Below are positions 14,701-22,399 of a stretch of 64,000 bases of DNA, in pieces. The DNA lies in the NCBI GenBank assembly GCA_013364255.1, contig CP054936.1, positions 620,001 through 684,000 of the forward strand, read 5' to 3'. The notes under the pieces are model-generated. The model ran no database searches. It had not been told where the DNA came from and saw nothing but the letters and a program-made list of their open reading frames with translations. The stretch comes from Streptomyces seoulensis (GTDB taxonomy: Bacteria > Actinomycetota > Actinomycetes > Streptomycetales > Streptomycetaceae). The translations under genes and the position numbers were made by a program. Position 1 is the first letter of the stretch; every line of letters begins with the position of its first letter.

Positions 14701-15074
14701 GGGGACCTCCTGAAACCGGTTCGGATGCGGTGGCTGCGGGCGCCACCGACGGCCGAACCTACCCACCGCTTCCCGGGCGGTCGTCCGCGCCGCATTGACC
14801 TGCGTCGCAGGGCTGTTCAACGCTGCGCTTACCCCGGCTCACAGCGGTGCGGACGGCGCGCGTCCGTTCCGGCCGGGGCACCGGGCGCGGGGTCGGCGCC
14901 ACGGGATGTTCATGGAGGACGTCTTGACAGGACCGACAGGAGCCGAAGCCTTGTTGTCGCACGTCAAGAGATGCCATCTCCCTTGATATGAAAGGGTCAT
15001 GTGCAGATCAGATGCTGATAGCGTGATGCGGCTGAACGAAGAGGGTGTCACCATCCCCGACCCAAGGATGACAA
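14701..15074. promoter_or_regulatory. Divergent regulatory region between the NRPS operon and the LuxR-type regulator
   Basis: This 374-bp gene-free stretch is the only place where the leftward operon and the rightward regulator can start. On the left it has AGGAGG ahead of the LysW ATG. On the right it has AAGGA ahead of the regulator ATG. A perfect TTGACA lies at 14924-14929 on the plus strand but has no good -10 at standard spacing. A short inverted repeat CCCTT-N7-AAGGG occupies 14980-14996 and could bind the adjacent regulator. Neither element is proven. Confidence 0.55.
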
Positions 15075-15740
15075 ATGTCCCTTCGAGTACTGGTCTGCAA
15101 CGACCTGCCGATCGTTCTTGACGGGCTTCGCAGTCTCATCGAGGCCGAACCGGACATGCTGGTCATTGGCACCACCAACAGCGGTATGGAAGCGATCATG
15201 ATGGCGCGCGCCCAGCGGCCCGACGTGGTCGTGACCGGTCTGGACCTCCAGGGCATCAACGGCACGGAGATGATCCGCCGACTCCTCCGTGAGCCCGGAG
15301 AGACGCCGCCCCGCGTCGTGGCGCTGGCCATGAACGACGACGACGAGACCCTCGTCAGCCTGCTGCACCTCGGTGTCAACGGCGTACTGGTCCGCGGCGC
15401 CACGGGGCAGGAGCTGAGCGCCGCCGTGCGGTCCGCCGCCAAGGGCCAGACGACACTCGCTCCGCAGATCGCCACCCGGCTCGTCGACTGGTACCGGCGC
15501 GACAGCCGCGGCCGCAGCGAGGCGTTGCGCATCCCCACCGAGGAGATCACCGCCCGCGAGCGCCAGGTGCTGACCCTGCTGGCACACGGCCACTCCACGG
15601 AGGAGGTCGCCGAGCAGCTGTCGATCGGAGTGACCACCGTACGCACCCACCTCTACCGGCTGCGCTGCAAACTCGACGTGCGCGACCGCGTCCAGCTCGT
15701 CTCGCTCGCCTACCGGGCCGGACTGATCCAGTCGGCCTGA
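15075..15740 (+). CDS. NarL/LuxR-family response regulator with degenerate receiver
   Basis: This 221-aa protein has an N-terminal receiver-like domain and a C-terminal LuxR helix-turn-helix (ITARERQVLTLLAHGHSTEE region, about residues 157-215). The receiver is non-canonical. The phospho-acceptor position within DVVVTGLDLQG is Gly55 instead of Asp, the acidic pair near the N-terminus is ND, and the conserved Lys-Asp near residue 112 is Arg-Gly. It therefore probably does not respond to a kinase by aspartyl phosphorylation and may sense a ligand, as other atypical streptomycete regulators do. No kinase gene is adjacent. It is divergent to the LysW-NRPS operon and is the likely pathway-specific regulator (inferred). 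The ATG at 15075 is preceded by AAGGA. Confidence 0.88.
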   Translation: MSLRVLVCNDLPIVLDGLRSLIEAEPDMLVIGTTNSGMEAIMMARAQRPDVVVTGLDLQGINGTEMIRRLLREPGETPPRVVALAMNDDDETLVSLLHLGVNGVLVRGATGQELSAAVRSAAKGQTTLAPQIATRLVDWYRRDSRGRSEALRIPTEEITARERQVLTLLAHGHSTEEVAEQLSIGVTTVRTHLYRLRCKLDVRDRVQLVSLAYRAGLIQSA

Positions 15741-15835
15741 GCGGGTGCGGGCGCGTTCGGCGCGGTGGTGTTGAATGCGGACCGACGGTGCCCGCCGGCG
15801 CCGTCCCGCTTTTGCCGAGCGCCCCGGAGAGAGCC

Positions 15836-16918
15836 ATGCCCGCCGAGACCGAGACCGAGACCGGTGTCCGTGACCGGCTCACCGCACACCGGGACCGCTT
15901 CGACGCCCGGTTCGCCGACTACTTCGACACGGTCGCCCACCAGCTGTCCCCGCTCGGTTCGTTCGCGCCCGAGGCACTGGCACTGGTGCGGGACATGTCG
16001 TTGCGCGGCGGGAAGCGGCTGCGCGTCGCGCTGCTGTACGAGGCGGCCCGGCTGGTGACCTCCGAGGCGGTGGCCGGGCTGGAGGAGGCCGCGCTCAGCG
16101 TCGAGTTGCTCCAGACCCACGGCCTGATCCACGACGACATCGTCGACGACTCCCCGGTGCGCCGGGGAGCGCCGTCGGTGTACTACGCCTACCGCGAGCG
16201 CTTCGCCGACCGTCCGCAGACGGCGCTGGGGCTGGCGGTCCTCGCCGGGGACCTGGCCGCGTTCCTGTCGGTGCGGGTGCTGCTCACCGCGCCCGTGCCC
16301 GGTGAGCTGCGGCAGGCGATGGCGGCCGTGCAGGCGACGGTGGGCGCGGACACCGTCGTCGGACAGTTCCTCGACCTCGAACGCGACTTCGGCCCGCTGC
16401 CCGACCGCGCGCTGCTGGACCTGGTGTCCGAGTACAAGAGCGCCCGGTACTCGGTGCTCGCCCCGTTGCGGCTGGGCCTGCTCGCGGCGGGCGCGGACCC
16501 GGCCGCCCACGAGGGCGAACTCGCGCGGTACGCGACGCTGGTCGGGATCGGCGGCCAGATGTGCGACGACTACCTGGACCTGTTCGGCGACGCCGACGCG
16601 ACCGGCCGGGCGGCCGGGTCGGATCTGCGCGCGGGCCGCCGCAGTTACGCGGTGTGCGCGGTCCTGGCGGCGGCGACCGGCCCGGAACGCGAGCTGGTGG
16701 AGTCGGCGCTCGCCGACCCCGGCTGCCCGGCCGCCACCGTCGCGCAGGTCCGCGACCTCGCCGGCCGGCACGGCGTGGACGCACGGATGCGCGCGGACAT
16801 CCGCCGTACCGCCGAGGAGGCGGCCGCCATCGCGGCCGGCTGGCGGCCGCGGTGGCGCGCGGAGGCCGTCGACTTCTTCGAACGGCTGCCGCTGTGGGCC
16901 GCGCGACGCGCCCGGTGA
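15836..16918 (+). CDS. Polyprenyl diphosphate synthase (trans-isoprenyl chain elongation)
   Basis: This 360-aa protein is an all-alpha polyprenyl synthase that condenses isopentenyl diphosphate with an allylic diphosphate. The first Asp-rich motif is LIHDDIVDDSPVRRG and the second is QMCDDYLDLFGD, where the usual GGxxQDD reads GGQMCDD. RGGKRLR near the N-terminus is the usual substrate-binding stretch. The ATG at 15836 follows GGAGAGA. No terpene cyclase or carotenoid gene is next to it, so the chain length and pathway are unknown. It lies 95 bp after the cluster regulator in the same direction and may be read through, but no functional link to the NRPS genes is visible. Confidence 0.9.
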   Translation: MPAETETETGVRDRLTAHRDRFDARFADYFDTVAHQLSPLGSFAPEALALVRDMSLRGGKRLRVALLYEAARLVTSEAVAGLEEAALSVELLQTHGLIHDDIVDDSPVRRGAPSVYYAYRERFADRPQTALGLAVLAGDLAAFLSVRVLLTAPVPGELRQAMAAVQATVGADTVVGQFLDLERDFGPLPDRALLDLVSEYKSARYSVLAPLRLGLLAAGADPAAHEGELARYATLVGIGGQMCDDYLDLFGDADATGRAAGSDLRAGRRSYAVCAVLAAATGPERELVESALADPGCPAATVAQVRDLAGRHGVDARMRADIRRTAEEAAAIAAGWRPRWRAEAVDFFERLPLWAARRAR

Positions 16919-17057
16919 CCTCCGCGGCGGCGGCCGCGCACGGGCGGGTGAACACGCGGCGCTCCAGCGGCTTTTCGCGTACGAAAGGGAACTTTCCGGC
17001 CTTCCGGCCCCTCTCCCCGGGCGTACGGCCCGTGCGCCGACGAGAGGAGCCGTTTTG

Positions 17058-17792
17058 ATGGTGCGTCGAGTTCGTGTCCTGTTGCTGACCCTCTTCCTGC
17101 TGGTGACGGGCGGGGCCCTGTCCGCCGCGCCGGCCTCCGCCGTCATCGGCGGAGCCAGGAGCGACTACGGCCCGTGGGCGGTGCGCATGCTCGTCGACGG
17201 GAAACCGGCGTGCACCGGCACGGCGGTCACCGCCCAGTGGATCATCAGCGCCTCGCACTGCTTCTACGAGCAGGGGCAGCCGGTCGCCGACAAACGGATC
17301 TCGTTCCGGGTGGGCAGCCTCGACATGCGCAAGGGAGTCACGGTCAGGCCGCTGCCCGGCAAGCGCGTCGGGAGCGCGCGCGCCGACATGCTGCTGATCA
17401 AGGTGACGCCCATGAAGGTCCGCCCGGCGCGCCTGGCTGCGACCGGGGTCCGTCCGGGCCAGGTCGTACGGCAGTACGGCTGGGGCGCCACCTGTACCGG
17501 CGACGAGAACACGTGCCAGTCCCCCGTGCTCAAGCAGTCGACGCTGCGGGTCGTACGGCAGGACGATCCGCGCTGCGCGGGTCACACCGCCCCGGGCGGC
17601 TCGGACTTCTGCATGGAGAAGGTGTCCGGCATTCCCGCCGGCGGCGACTCCGGCGGCCCGGTGATGAGCACCGCCCCGCGCGGCGCCGAAGTCCTCCTCG
17701 GCGTCTTCGACGGCTCCGACCGGGAGCACGTCGCCGAGGCCGGCGAGATCAGCCGGCAACTGGCCTGGATCCGCTCGGTCGTCCGCCGCTAG
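17058..17792 (+). CDS. Secreted trypsin-like serine protease (S1 family)
   Basis: This 244-aa protein has an N-terminal signal peptide (MVRRVRVLLLTLFLLVTGG, cleavage near ASA). The mature domain begins VIGGARSDYGPW, like an activated chymotrypsin fold. The catalytic triad is visible: His in ISASHC, Asp in ARADMLLIKV and Ser in GIPAGGDSGGP. Four or more Cys residues could form disulfides. The ATG at 17058 follows GAGGAGC. It is expected to act outside the cell. Its stop codon overlaps that of the convergent hydrolase (17789-17792), so the two genes share their 3' ends. Confidence 0.92.
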   Translation: MVRRVRVLLLTLFLLVTGGALSAAPASAVIGGARSDYGPWAVRMLVDGKPACTGTAVTAQWIISASHCFYEQGQPVADKRISFRVGSLDMRKGVTVRPLPGKRVGSARADMLLIKVTPMKVRPARLAATGVRPGQVVRQYGWGATCTGDENTCQSPVLKQSTLRVVRQDDPRCAGHTAPGGSDFCMEKVSGIPAGGDSGGPVMSTAPRGAEVLLGVFDGSDREHVAEAGEISRQLAWIRSVVRR

Positions 17793-18598
17793 TCGGGGTC
17801 CGTGTCCAAGGCGTCCAGGAAGGCGCGGACGGCCGGGGCGACGGCGGCGGCCAGGTCCTCGGCGGTGCGCAGCCGGGCGTCGAGGGCGGGCGCGGCGAGC
17901 CGGCCGCCGGGCAGGGTGGCGGCCACCCGGCGGGCGAGTGCCGTCGGGTGACGCGGGTCGGCGCCGGGGAAGACCAGGGCCGGCGCGGTGACGGCGGCGA
18001 GGTCGGCGACGCTTCGGAAGGCCCGGTCGCGTCCGATGGCCGCGGCGGCCGCGATGCTCGCCGGGTCGCAGCGGGGCAGGGCGTCGCGCACCATGGCGCC
18101 CACCATCGGCGGGAGTCGGCCGAGGATCGGCGCCCAGGCGGCCTCCAGTCCCCCGGTCGCGACCCGGGCGGCGAACGCGTCGAGGAAGCGGACCTCCGCC
18201 TCCCTGGCGGCGTCGTCCTCCTCGATGTCCTCCACCCCGATCAGCACGGCGGCGCGCACCCGGTCCGGGTGGGCGGCGGCCGTCCTGAGCGTGATCGTGG
18301 AGCCGAGGCCCGCACCGGCGAGTACGGCACGCGCGACGCCGAGGTGGTCCAGCAGGCGGATCACGTCGGCCGTGTAGCGGGCCCAGGTGTGGCGGGCCGG
18401 GTCGGTGCAGACCGAGCGGCCGTAGCCGCGCAGGTCCGGCAGGACGACGCGGTGCCGGTCGGCGAGCCGTTCGGCGAGCGGCAGCATGCTGGTGTGGTCG
18501 GGGCCGCCCGCGTGCAGGAGGACCACCGTGGGTCCGGCGCCGATGGCGGCGGCGTGCAGGAGGCAGGCGTCGTCCGCCCGGTAGCTGATCCATGGCAT
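17789..18598 (-). CDS. Alpha/beta-hydrolase fold protein lacking the nucleophile Ser
   Basis: This 269-aa alpha/beta-hydrolase has the oxyanion-hole strand VVLLHAGGPDH and VVLPDLRGYGRS, matching the HGGPGS and DxxGxGxS-type motifs of the family. At the nucleophile elbow, where GxSxG is expected, the sequence is LAGAGLGS, so Gly replaces Ser. No His in the usual C-terminal position is obvious either. It may be catalytically dead, bind a ligand, or use other residues. The ATG at 18598 has AGGAGGG 7 nt upstream. It is convergent with the protease and overlaps it at the stop codons. Confidence 0.8.
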   Translation of the reverse strand: MPWISYRADDACLLHAAAIGAGPTVVLLHAGGPDHTSMLPLAERLADRHRVVLPDLRGYGRSVCTDPARHTWARYTADVIRLLDHLGVARAVLAGAGLGSTITLRTAAAHPDRVRAAVLIGVEDIEEDDAAREAEVRFLDAFAARVATGGLEAAWAPILGRLPPMVGAMVRDALPRCDPASIAAAAAIGRDRAFRSVADLAAVTAPALVFPGADPRHPTALARRVAATLPGGRLAAPALDARLRTAEDLAAAVAPAVRAFLDALDTDPD

Positions 18599-18797
18599 GG
18601 ATCCACCCTCCTGCGGCGGGGCGGCCCGCGCCACGGGCCGGCCCGCCGACCGATGTCGCGATTCCGCCGCGGGCAGCGCCGGCGTCCGGCCGGCGCCGTG
18701 TGCTCCCCCGCATCCGCATCCGCATCCGCACCGGCCCGGCCTGGCCTGACCTGGCCGCCTAAGCGAACGCCTCGGATCACCGGTAGCCTGCCTCACC

Positions 18798-19250
18798 ATG
18801 ATGCGCGTGTGGACTGTGCCGGCCCTGTTCGCGCTCTGCGGCTCGGCCGCCGCGACGGGAGAGTTCTTCGCGGGAGACCCGGGCGGGGCCACCGCACTCC
18901 TGCTGGCGTTCCTGGCGCTCGCGGGGGTGAACTCGCCCCTGGTCTTCCCGCGTTCGGTCGGCGCGCGGGAGGCGCAGCGGCGCAGTGCGGCCGACGGCCG
19001 GCCCATTGTCTTCTGGCGGCCGGGCTGCGCGTACTGCGTACGCCTGCGCCTCCGGCTGGGCCGCGCCGCCCGCGCGGCGCACTGGGTCGACATCTGGCGC
19101 GACCCGGCGGGAGCGGCGGCGGTACGGGCCGCCAACGACGGGAACGAGACCGTGCCGACCGTCGTCGTGGCGGGCCGGCCGCACACCAACCCCGATCCCG
19201 CCTGGGTGCGCGACCAGCTCTCCGCGCCGTCTCCCGGCCCCCGTTCGTAG
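18798..19250 (+). CDS. Glutaredoxin/mycoredoxin-like membrane-anchored protein
   Basis: This 150-aa protein has two N-terminal hydrophobic segments (residues about 3-22 and 30-50) followed by a small thioredoxin-fold domain. The redox motif is CAYC (Cys77-Cys80) in FWRPGCAYCVRL, and TVPTVVVAGRPHTNP gives the conserved cis-Pro region. This matches actinobacterial mycoredoxin-like proteins that reduce mycothiol mixed disulfides; here the domain would be membrane-tethered. The ATG at 18798 is used. It is probably monocistronic, with convergent NIPSNAP downstream. The precise substrate is unknown. Confidence 0.82.
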   Translation: MMRVWTVPALFALCGSAAATGEFFAGDPGGATALLLAFLALAGVNSPLVFPRSVGAREAQRRSAADGRPIVFWRPGCAYCVRLRLRLGRAARAAHWVDIWRDPAGAAAVRAANDGNETVPTVVVAGRPHTNPDPAWVRDQLSAPSPGPRS

Positions 19251-19289
19251 CGCCGGCTCCCGCGCGGCGGCCGGGACGCGCGGGCGCGG

Positions 19290-19625
19290 TCAGCGGTCCC
19301 CGGTGCCCTCCCGCGGGGGCTCGGGGAGCAGCGGGCGCATGAAGGTGCGTTCGTAGCGCAGTACGCAGCCGCTGTCGTCCCTGATGCGGTCCGCCTCGAT
19401 GAACTCCGGATCGTTGCCGAACAGGGTCCGGTACCGCTCGTAGGCCGCGAGGCTGGGAAAGCTGAACAGGGCGAGCGCCTTGTCGCTGGCCCCCTCGGCC
19501 GGCAGGAAGTACCCGTGGTGCGTTCCGCCGTGCTGGGCCACCAGCCGCATCCAGCGGTTACCGAACCGCTCGAACGCCTCGATCTCGGACGGATCGATCA
19601 CGTACTCGACTACGCAGGTAATCAC
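19290..19625 (-). CDS. NIPSNAP family protein
   Basis: This 111-aa dimeric alpha+beta barrel-type protein begins MITCVVEYVIDPSEIEAFE and carries HGGTHHGYFLPAEGASDKAL, the characteristic NIPSNAP segment, and FSFPSLAAYERYRTLF. The function of bacterial NIPSNAP proteins is poorly defined. It lies 18 bp downstream of the VOC gene in the same direction, so both are probably transcribed together and controlled by the divergent TetR repressor through the operator at 20058-20092. Confidence 0.85.
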   Translation of the reverse strand: MITCVVEYVIDPSEIEAFERFGNRWMRLVAQHGGTHHGYFLPAEGASDKALALFSFPSLAAYERYRTLFGNDPEFIEADRIRDDSGCVLRYERTFMRPLLPEPPREGTGDR

Positions 19626-19643
19626 CCCGCAAGGCTAACGCGC

Positions 19644-20030
19644 TCACCGCCCGTCGGGTGCGGTCCAGGACACGAGCTGGAGGATCACGCCGTTCGGGTC
19701 GGTGACCTGGAAGAGGCGTTCGCCCCACGGCTCTTCGCGCAGCGGCATGGTGATGCGGACGCCCTCGGCCCGCAGTCGCTCGTACTCGGCGTCCAGGTCG
19801 GCCACCGTGAACGCGATGATCACCCCCGCGGCGCGCTGGTCCCGGACGTCTTCGGGGAGGACCTCGATGCCGCGCCGCAGAAAGATCACGTGGACGGCGT
19901 CCTCGCGGACCAGCGAGGCGAAGCCTTCGGCGGCCATGGCCTCCTGGAAGCCGAAGTGCGCGGTCAGGAACGCGGCGGAGGCGGGGACGTCGTCGACGGT
20001 CAGGGAGACGGCGGTGGAAGTGATCTTCAT
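19644..20030 (-). CDS. VOC (glyoxalase/bleomycin-resistance fold) protein
   Basis: This 128-aa single-domain vicinal-oxygen-chelate protein starts MKITSTAVSLTVDDVPAS and ends with the typical FQVTDPNGVILQLVSW strand. Members bind metal-dependent substrates, or sequester antibiotics; the substrate here is unknown. It is divergent from a TetR regulator 110 bp away. The intergenic region carries an exceptionally clear dyad, so it is most likely repressed by that TetR and induced by a small molecule. NIPSNAP follows in the same transcript. Confidence 0.88.
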   Translation of the reverse strand: MKITSTAVSLTVDDVPASAAFLTAHFGFQEAMAAEGFASLVREDAVHVIFLRRGIEVLPEDVRDQRAAGVIIAFTVADLDAEYERLRAEGVRITMPLREEPWGERLFQVTDPNGVILQLVSWTAPDGR

Positions 20031-20057
20031 GGATTCTCCTGGCGCTCGGGACCAAAA

Positions 20058-20092
20058 ACTCTGTACAACGTACTCTATACAACGTACAGAGT
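20058..20092. promoter_or_regulatory. Probable TetR operator with 9-bp perfect inverted repeats
   Basis: ACTCTGTAC (20058-20066) and GTACAGAGT (20084-20092) are perfect inverted repeats with a 17-nt spacer. Within the same stretch TACAACGTAC occurs twice as a direct repeat (20064-20073 and 20078-20087). It is the only AT-richer segment between the VOC and TetR genes and probably overlaps both promoters, giving autoregulation and control of the VOC-NIPSNAP transcript. Confidence 0.8.
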
Positions 20093-20140
20093 GGAAGGGG
20101 TGGACTGAGGACCCGGTCTCCCAGGGGGGAGGATGGGCGC

Positions 20141-20911
20141 ATGGTCAAGGAACGAAGCGGCGCGGACGATCCGGCCCGCACCCTGGAACTGCTGTGGCGC
20201 GAGCCGGACCGAGGCGGCCCCCGGCGCGGCCCCAAGCAGGGTCTGACGGTCGACGCGGTCGTCCGGGCCGCCGTCGAACTCGCCGACTCGGGCGGGCTGG
20301 ACGCGCTGACCATGCGCGGCGTCGCCCAGCGGCTGGGCGTCACGCCGATGACGCTGTACACGTACGTCCCGGGCAAGGCGGAACTGCTCGCTCTCATGCT
20401 GGACGCCGCCTACTGGCGGATGCCGCGCACCGATCACACGGCCGCGCCGTGGCGTACGAGGGTGGCGGCCGTCGCGCACGAGAACCGCGACCTCTACCGG
20501 CGCCACCCCTGGGTGGCGACCCTGCCCACCGCGCGCCCGCCGCTGGGTCCGGGACTCATGACCAAGTACGAACACGAACTGGCCGCGTTCGACGGCCTCG
20601 GCCTCGACGACGTCGAGCGGGACGCGGCCCTCACCTTCCTGCTCGGCTTCGTCCAGTCCGTCGCCCGCGCCGACCTCGACACCCAGGCCGCCGTCCGCGA
20701 CAGCGCCCTGTCCGACGCGCAGTGGTGGGCGGCCCACGCACCCCTTCTGGCCAAGGTGTTCGACCCTGCCCGGTTCCCCCTCGCGGCCCGGGTGGGAAGC
20801 GCCGCGGGCGAAGCCCACCAGGGCATGCACGACCCCGAGCACGCCTTCGCCTTCGGTTTGGAGCGCGTCCTGGACGGCCTCGCCCAGCTCGTCGCGAGCC
20901 GTGCCCGCTAG
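20141..20911 (+). CDS. TetR/AcrR-family repressor with TetR-like C-terminal domain
   Basis: This 256-aa one-component regulator has a helix-turn-helix at residues about 45-95 (LTVDAVVRAAVELADSGG followed by LTMRGVAQRLGVTPMTLYTY). The C-terminal ligand domain is of the large tetracycline-repressor type, with an Asp/His-rich middle. The ATG at 20141 is preceded by GGGAGGA. It is divergent to the VOC-NIPSNAP genes and should bind the 9-bp inverted repeat at 20058-20092. The ligand is unknown. Confidence 0.92.
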   Translation: MVKERSGADDPARTLELLWREPDRGGPRRGPKQGLTVDAVVRAAVELADSGGLDALTMRGVAQRLGVTPMTLYTYVPGKAELLALMLDAAYWRMPRTDHTAAPWRTRVAAVAHENRDLYRRHPWVATLPTARPPLGPGLMTKYEHELAAFDGLGLDDVERDAALTFLLGFVQSVARADLDTQAAVRDSALSDAQWWAAHAPLLAKVFDPARFPLAARVGSAAGEAHQGMHDPEHAFAFGLERVLDGLAQLVASRAR

Positions 20912-20959
20912 CGGGTCACCCGCCGGCCGGGCGACGTCCGCGCGCCCGGCAGGCGCGCC

Positions 20960-21523
20960 TCAGGGCCGTGCCCGCGCGAAGGCCGCCGGGGAGAAGGTGA
21001 AGGCGACGCAGGCGCGTCCGGCCGCCTCGAAGCGGGCGGCCTCGGTCATCCCGTAGTGCCGGTGGACGGCCAGGGAACGCTCGTTGGCCGTCTCCACGAA
21101 GGCGACCGCGAGGTCGAAGTCGTCCGCCAGGGCGCGGCTGAGCGCGGTGAGCAGCCGCGTCAGCACCCCGCGCCCCTGGAAGCGTTCGTCGACGGCGACG
21201 GGGCCGTAGAGGAAGAGGCGGCCCAGGTCGCGCCCGTCCGCCGCCCCGAGGACCGCGGCGACGGCCGCCGCGGCCGGATGGTGCGGCGGGAGGCGGCTCG
21301 GCTCGCTCGTGATCGCGAACCCGGCCAGCTCCCCCGCGGCGTCGGCGACGAAGACGCCCGGCCCCTCCTCGAAACGGTCGAGGAGTTCGCCGGTCAGGTT
21401 GCCCTGCACGAATCCGCGACGCGCCCGTTCCTCGTCGCTGAGCCCCGCTCCGCGGGCCGCGTCCATGAGCGACAGGATCGCCGCGTGATCTTCCGGACGG
21501 GATCGGCGTACGTTGATCGTCAT
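20960..21523 (-). CDS. GNAT-family N-acetyltransferase
   Basis: This 187-aa protein has the acetyl-CoA-binding pattern VAVDERFQGRGVLTRLL (motif A, Q/R-x-x-G-x-G/A region) and a C-terminal FVETANERSLAVHRHYGM segment typical of GNATs. The acceptor substrate cannot be inferred. The ATG at 21523 is chosen over upstream in-frame GTG/ATG codons because AGGGTC lies at a reasonable distance. It is convergent with the TetR gene at 20141-20911 and codirectional with the downstream-strand TetR/P450 pair. Confidence 0.85.
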   Translation of the reverse strand: MTINVRRSRPEDHAAILSLMDAARGAGLSDEERARRGFVQGNLTGELLDRFEEGPGVFVADAAGELAGFAITSEPSRLPPHHPAAAAVAAVLGAADGRDLGRLFLYGPVAVDERFQGRGVLTRLLTALSRALADDFDLAVAFVETANERSLAVHRHYGMTEAARFEAAGRACVAFTFSPAAFARARP

Positions 21524-21598
21524 ACCGGTGACCCTACGCACGGTGCGGGCGCCCGGAGCGGTACGCCCGGTCCTTCCGTGCGGCGAAGGCGGCCGTCC

Positions 21599-22255
21599 TC
21601 AACGCCGCCGGTGCGGACCGAGTGCGAGGAGTACGGTGCCGAGCTGAGCCTCGGTCAGGGGCGGCGCGGGCAGCGCGGGCGCGGCCGGACGGGCGCGGAA
21701 GCCGTCGAGGAGCAGGGCGAGCGGGCGGGCCCAGGCGTCCGGGCCGGCCGCGCTCAGCGCGGGGACGACCCGGCCCAGCGCCGCCAGGGCGAGGAGGACG
21801 TCCTCGGTGGTGAGGTCCGCGCGGACGGTGCCCTGCGCCTGACCGCGGCGGAGCAACTCCTCGACGGTGGCGCGGTTGTGGGCGTGGACGGCGTCGAGCG
21901 AGGTCACGCCCTCCAGGCTCGTGGTCATGAGGTCGTTGGTGCCGCGGTCCGCGGCGAGCGTCGCGAACACGGCGTGCAGGTACCGCGTCAGCCCGGTCCA
22001 GGCGTCCTCGGCGGCGCGGGCTCGGGTGCCGGCGGCCATGGTCTCGGTGAGGGCGTCCCGGAAGACCTCGTCCACGAGCGCGGCGCGGGTCGGGAAGTGA
22101 CGGTAGAGGGTCGCGTTGCCCACCCCCGCGCGCCGGGCGATGACGTCCAGCGGGGCGTCCAGGCCCTGTTCGGCGAACACCTCGCGGGCCGTCCGCGTCA
22201 GCAGTGTCCGGTTGCGCAGCGCGTCGCGGCGCCCGGTCGGCGCGTGGCCACCCAT
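21599..22255 (-). CDS. TetR-family regulator next to P450
   Basis: This 218-aa protein has an N-terminal helix-turn-helix (TREVFAEQGLDAPLDVIARR followed by GVGNATLYRHFPTRAAL) and a variable all-helical ligand domain. The ATG at 22255 (MGGHAPTGRRD) with GGAG 5 nt upstream is preferred over longer starts. It lies downstream of and codirectional with the P450 gene. A GGGGA-N4-TCCCC dyad lies 78 bp upstream of its start, and two more copies lie upstream of the P450, suggesting that it represses itself and the P450. Confidence 0.9.
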   Translation of the reverse strand: MGGHAPTGRRDALRNRTLLTRTAREVFAEQGLDAPLDVIARRAGVGNATLYRHFPTRAALVDEVFRDALTETMAAGTRARAAEDAWTGLTRYLHAVFATLAADRGTNDLMTTSLEGVTSLDAVHAHNRATVEELLRRGQAQGTVRADLTTEDVLLALAALGRVVPALSAAGPDAWARPLALLLDGFRARPAAPALPAPPLTEAQLGTVLLALGPHRRR

Positions 22256-22333
22256 CCCGACTCCATCGTCCTCGTCCTCTCCCCGCGGCGGAGAGCACTC
22301 CCCGGACCGCATGCTACCGCCGGTCGAGCGGCC

Positions 22334-22347
22334 GGGGACGCCTCCCC
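22334..22347. promoter_or_regulatory. GGGGA-N4-TCCCC dyad upstream of the TetR gene (copy 1)
   Basis: A perfect inverted repeat GGGGA-CGCC-TCCCC sits in the P450-TetR gap. The same dyad, with identical spacing but a different centre, occurs twice upstream of the P450 gene (23694-23707, 23740-23753). It is a candidate operator of the TetR at 21599-22255. Confidence 0.6.
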
Positions 22348-22399
22348 GGGCGCGCCGGCTCCGTGCCGGGAGGGAGCCGGCGCCGGGGAGGCGGTGCGT

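Noticed and set aside
8291-14713. Very long open frame (2140 codons) on the plus strand opposite the NRPS and MFS genes
   Set aside because: It is a shadow of the GC-rich NRPS/MFS genes: no domain, extreme Arg/Gly/Ala composition, and no ribosome-binding site. The minus-strand proteins have all expected motifs.
15836-16918. Terpene biosynthetic cluster around the polyprenyl synthase
   Set aside because: No cyclase, P450 partner or mevalonate gene is adjacent.
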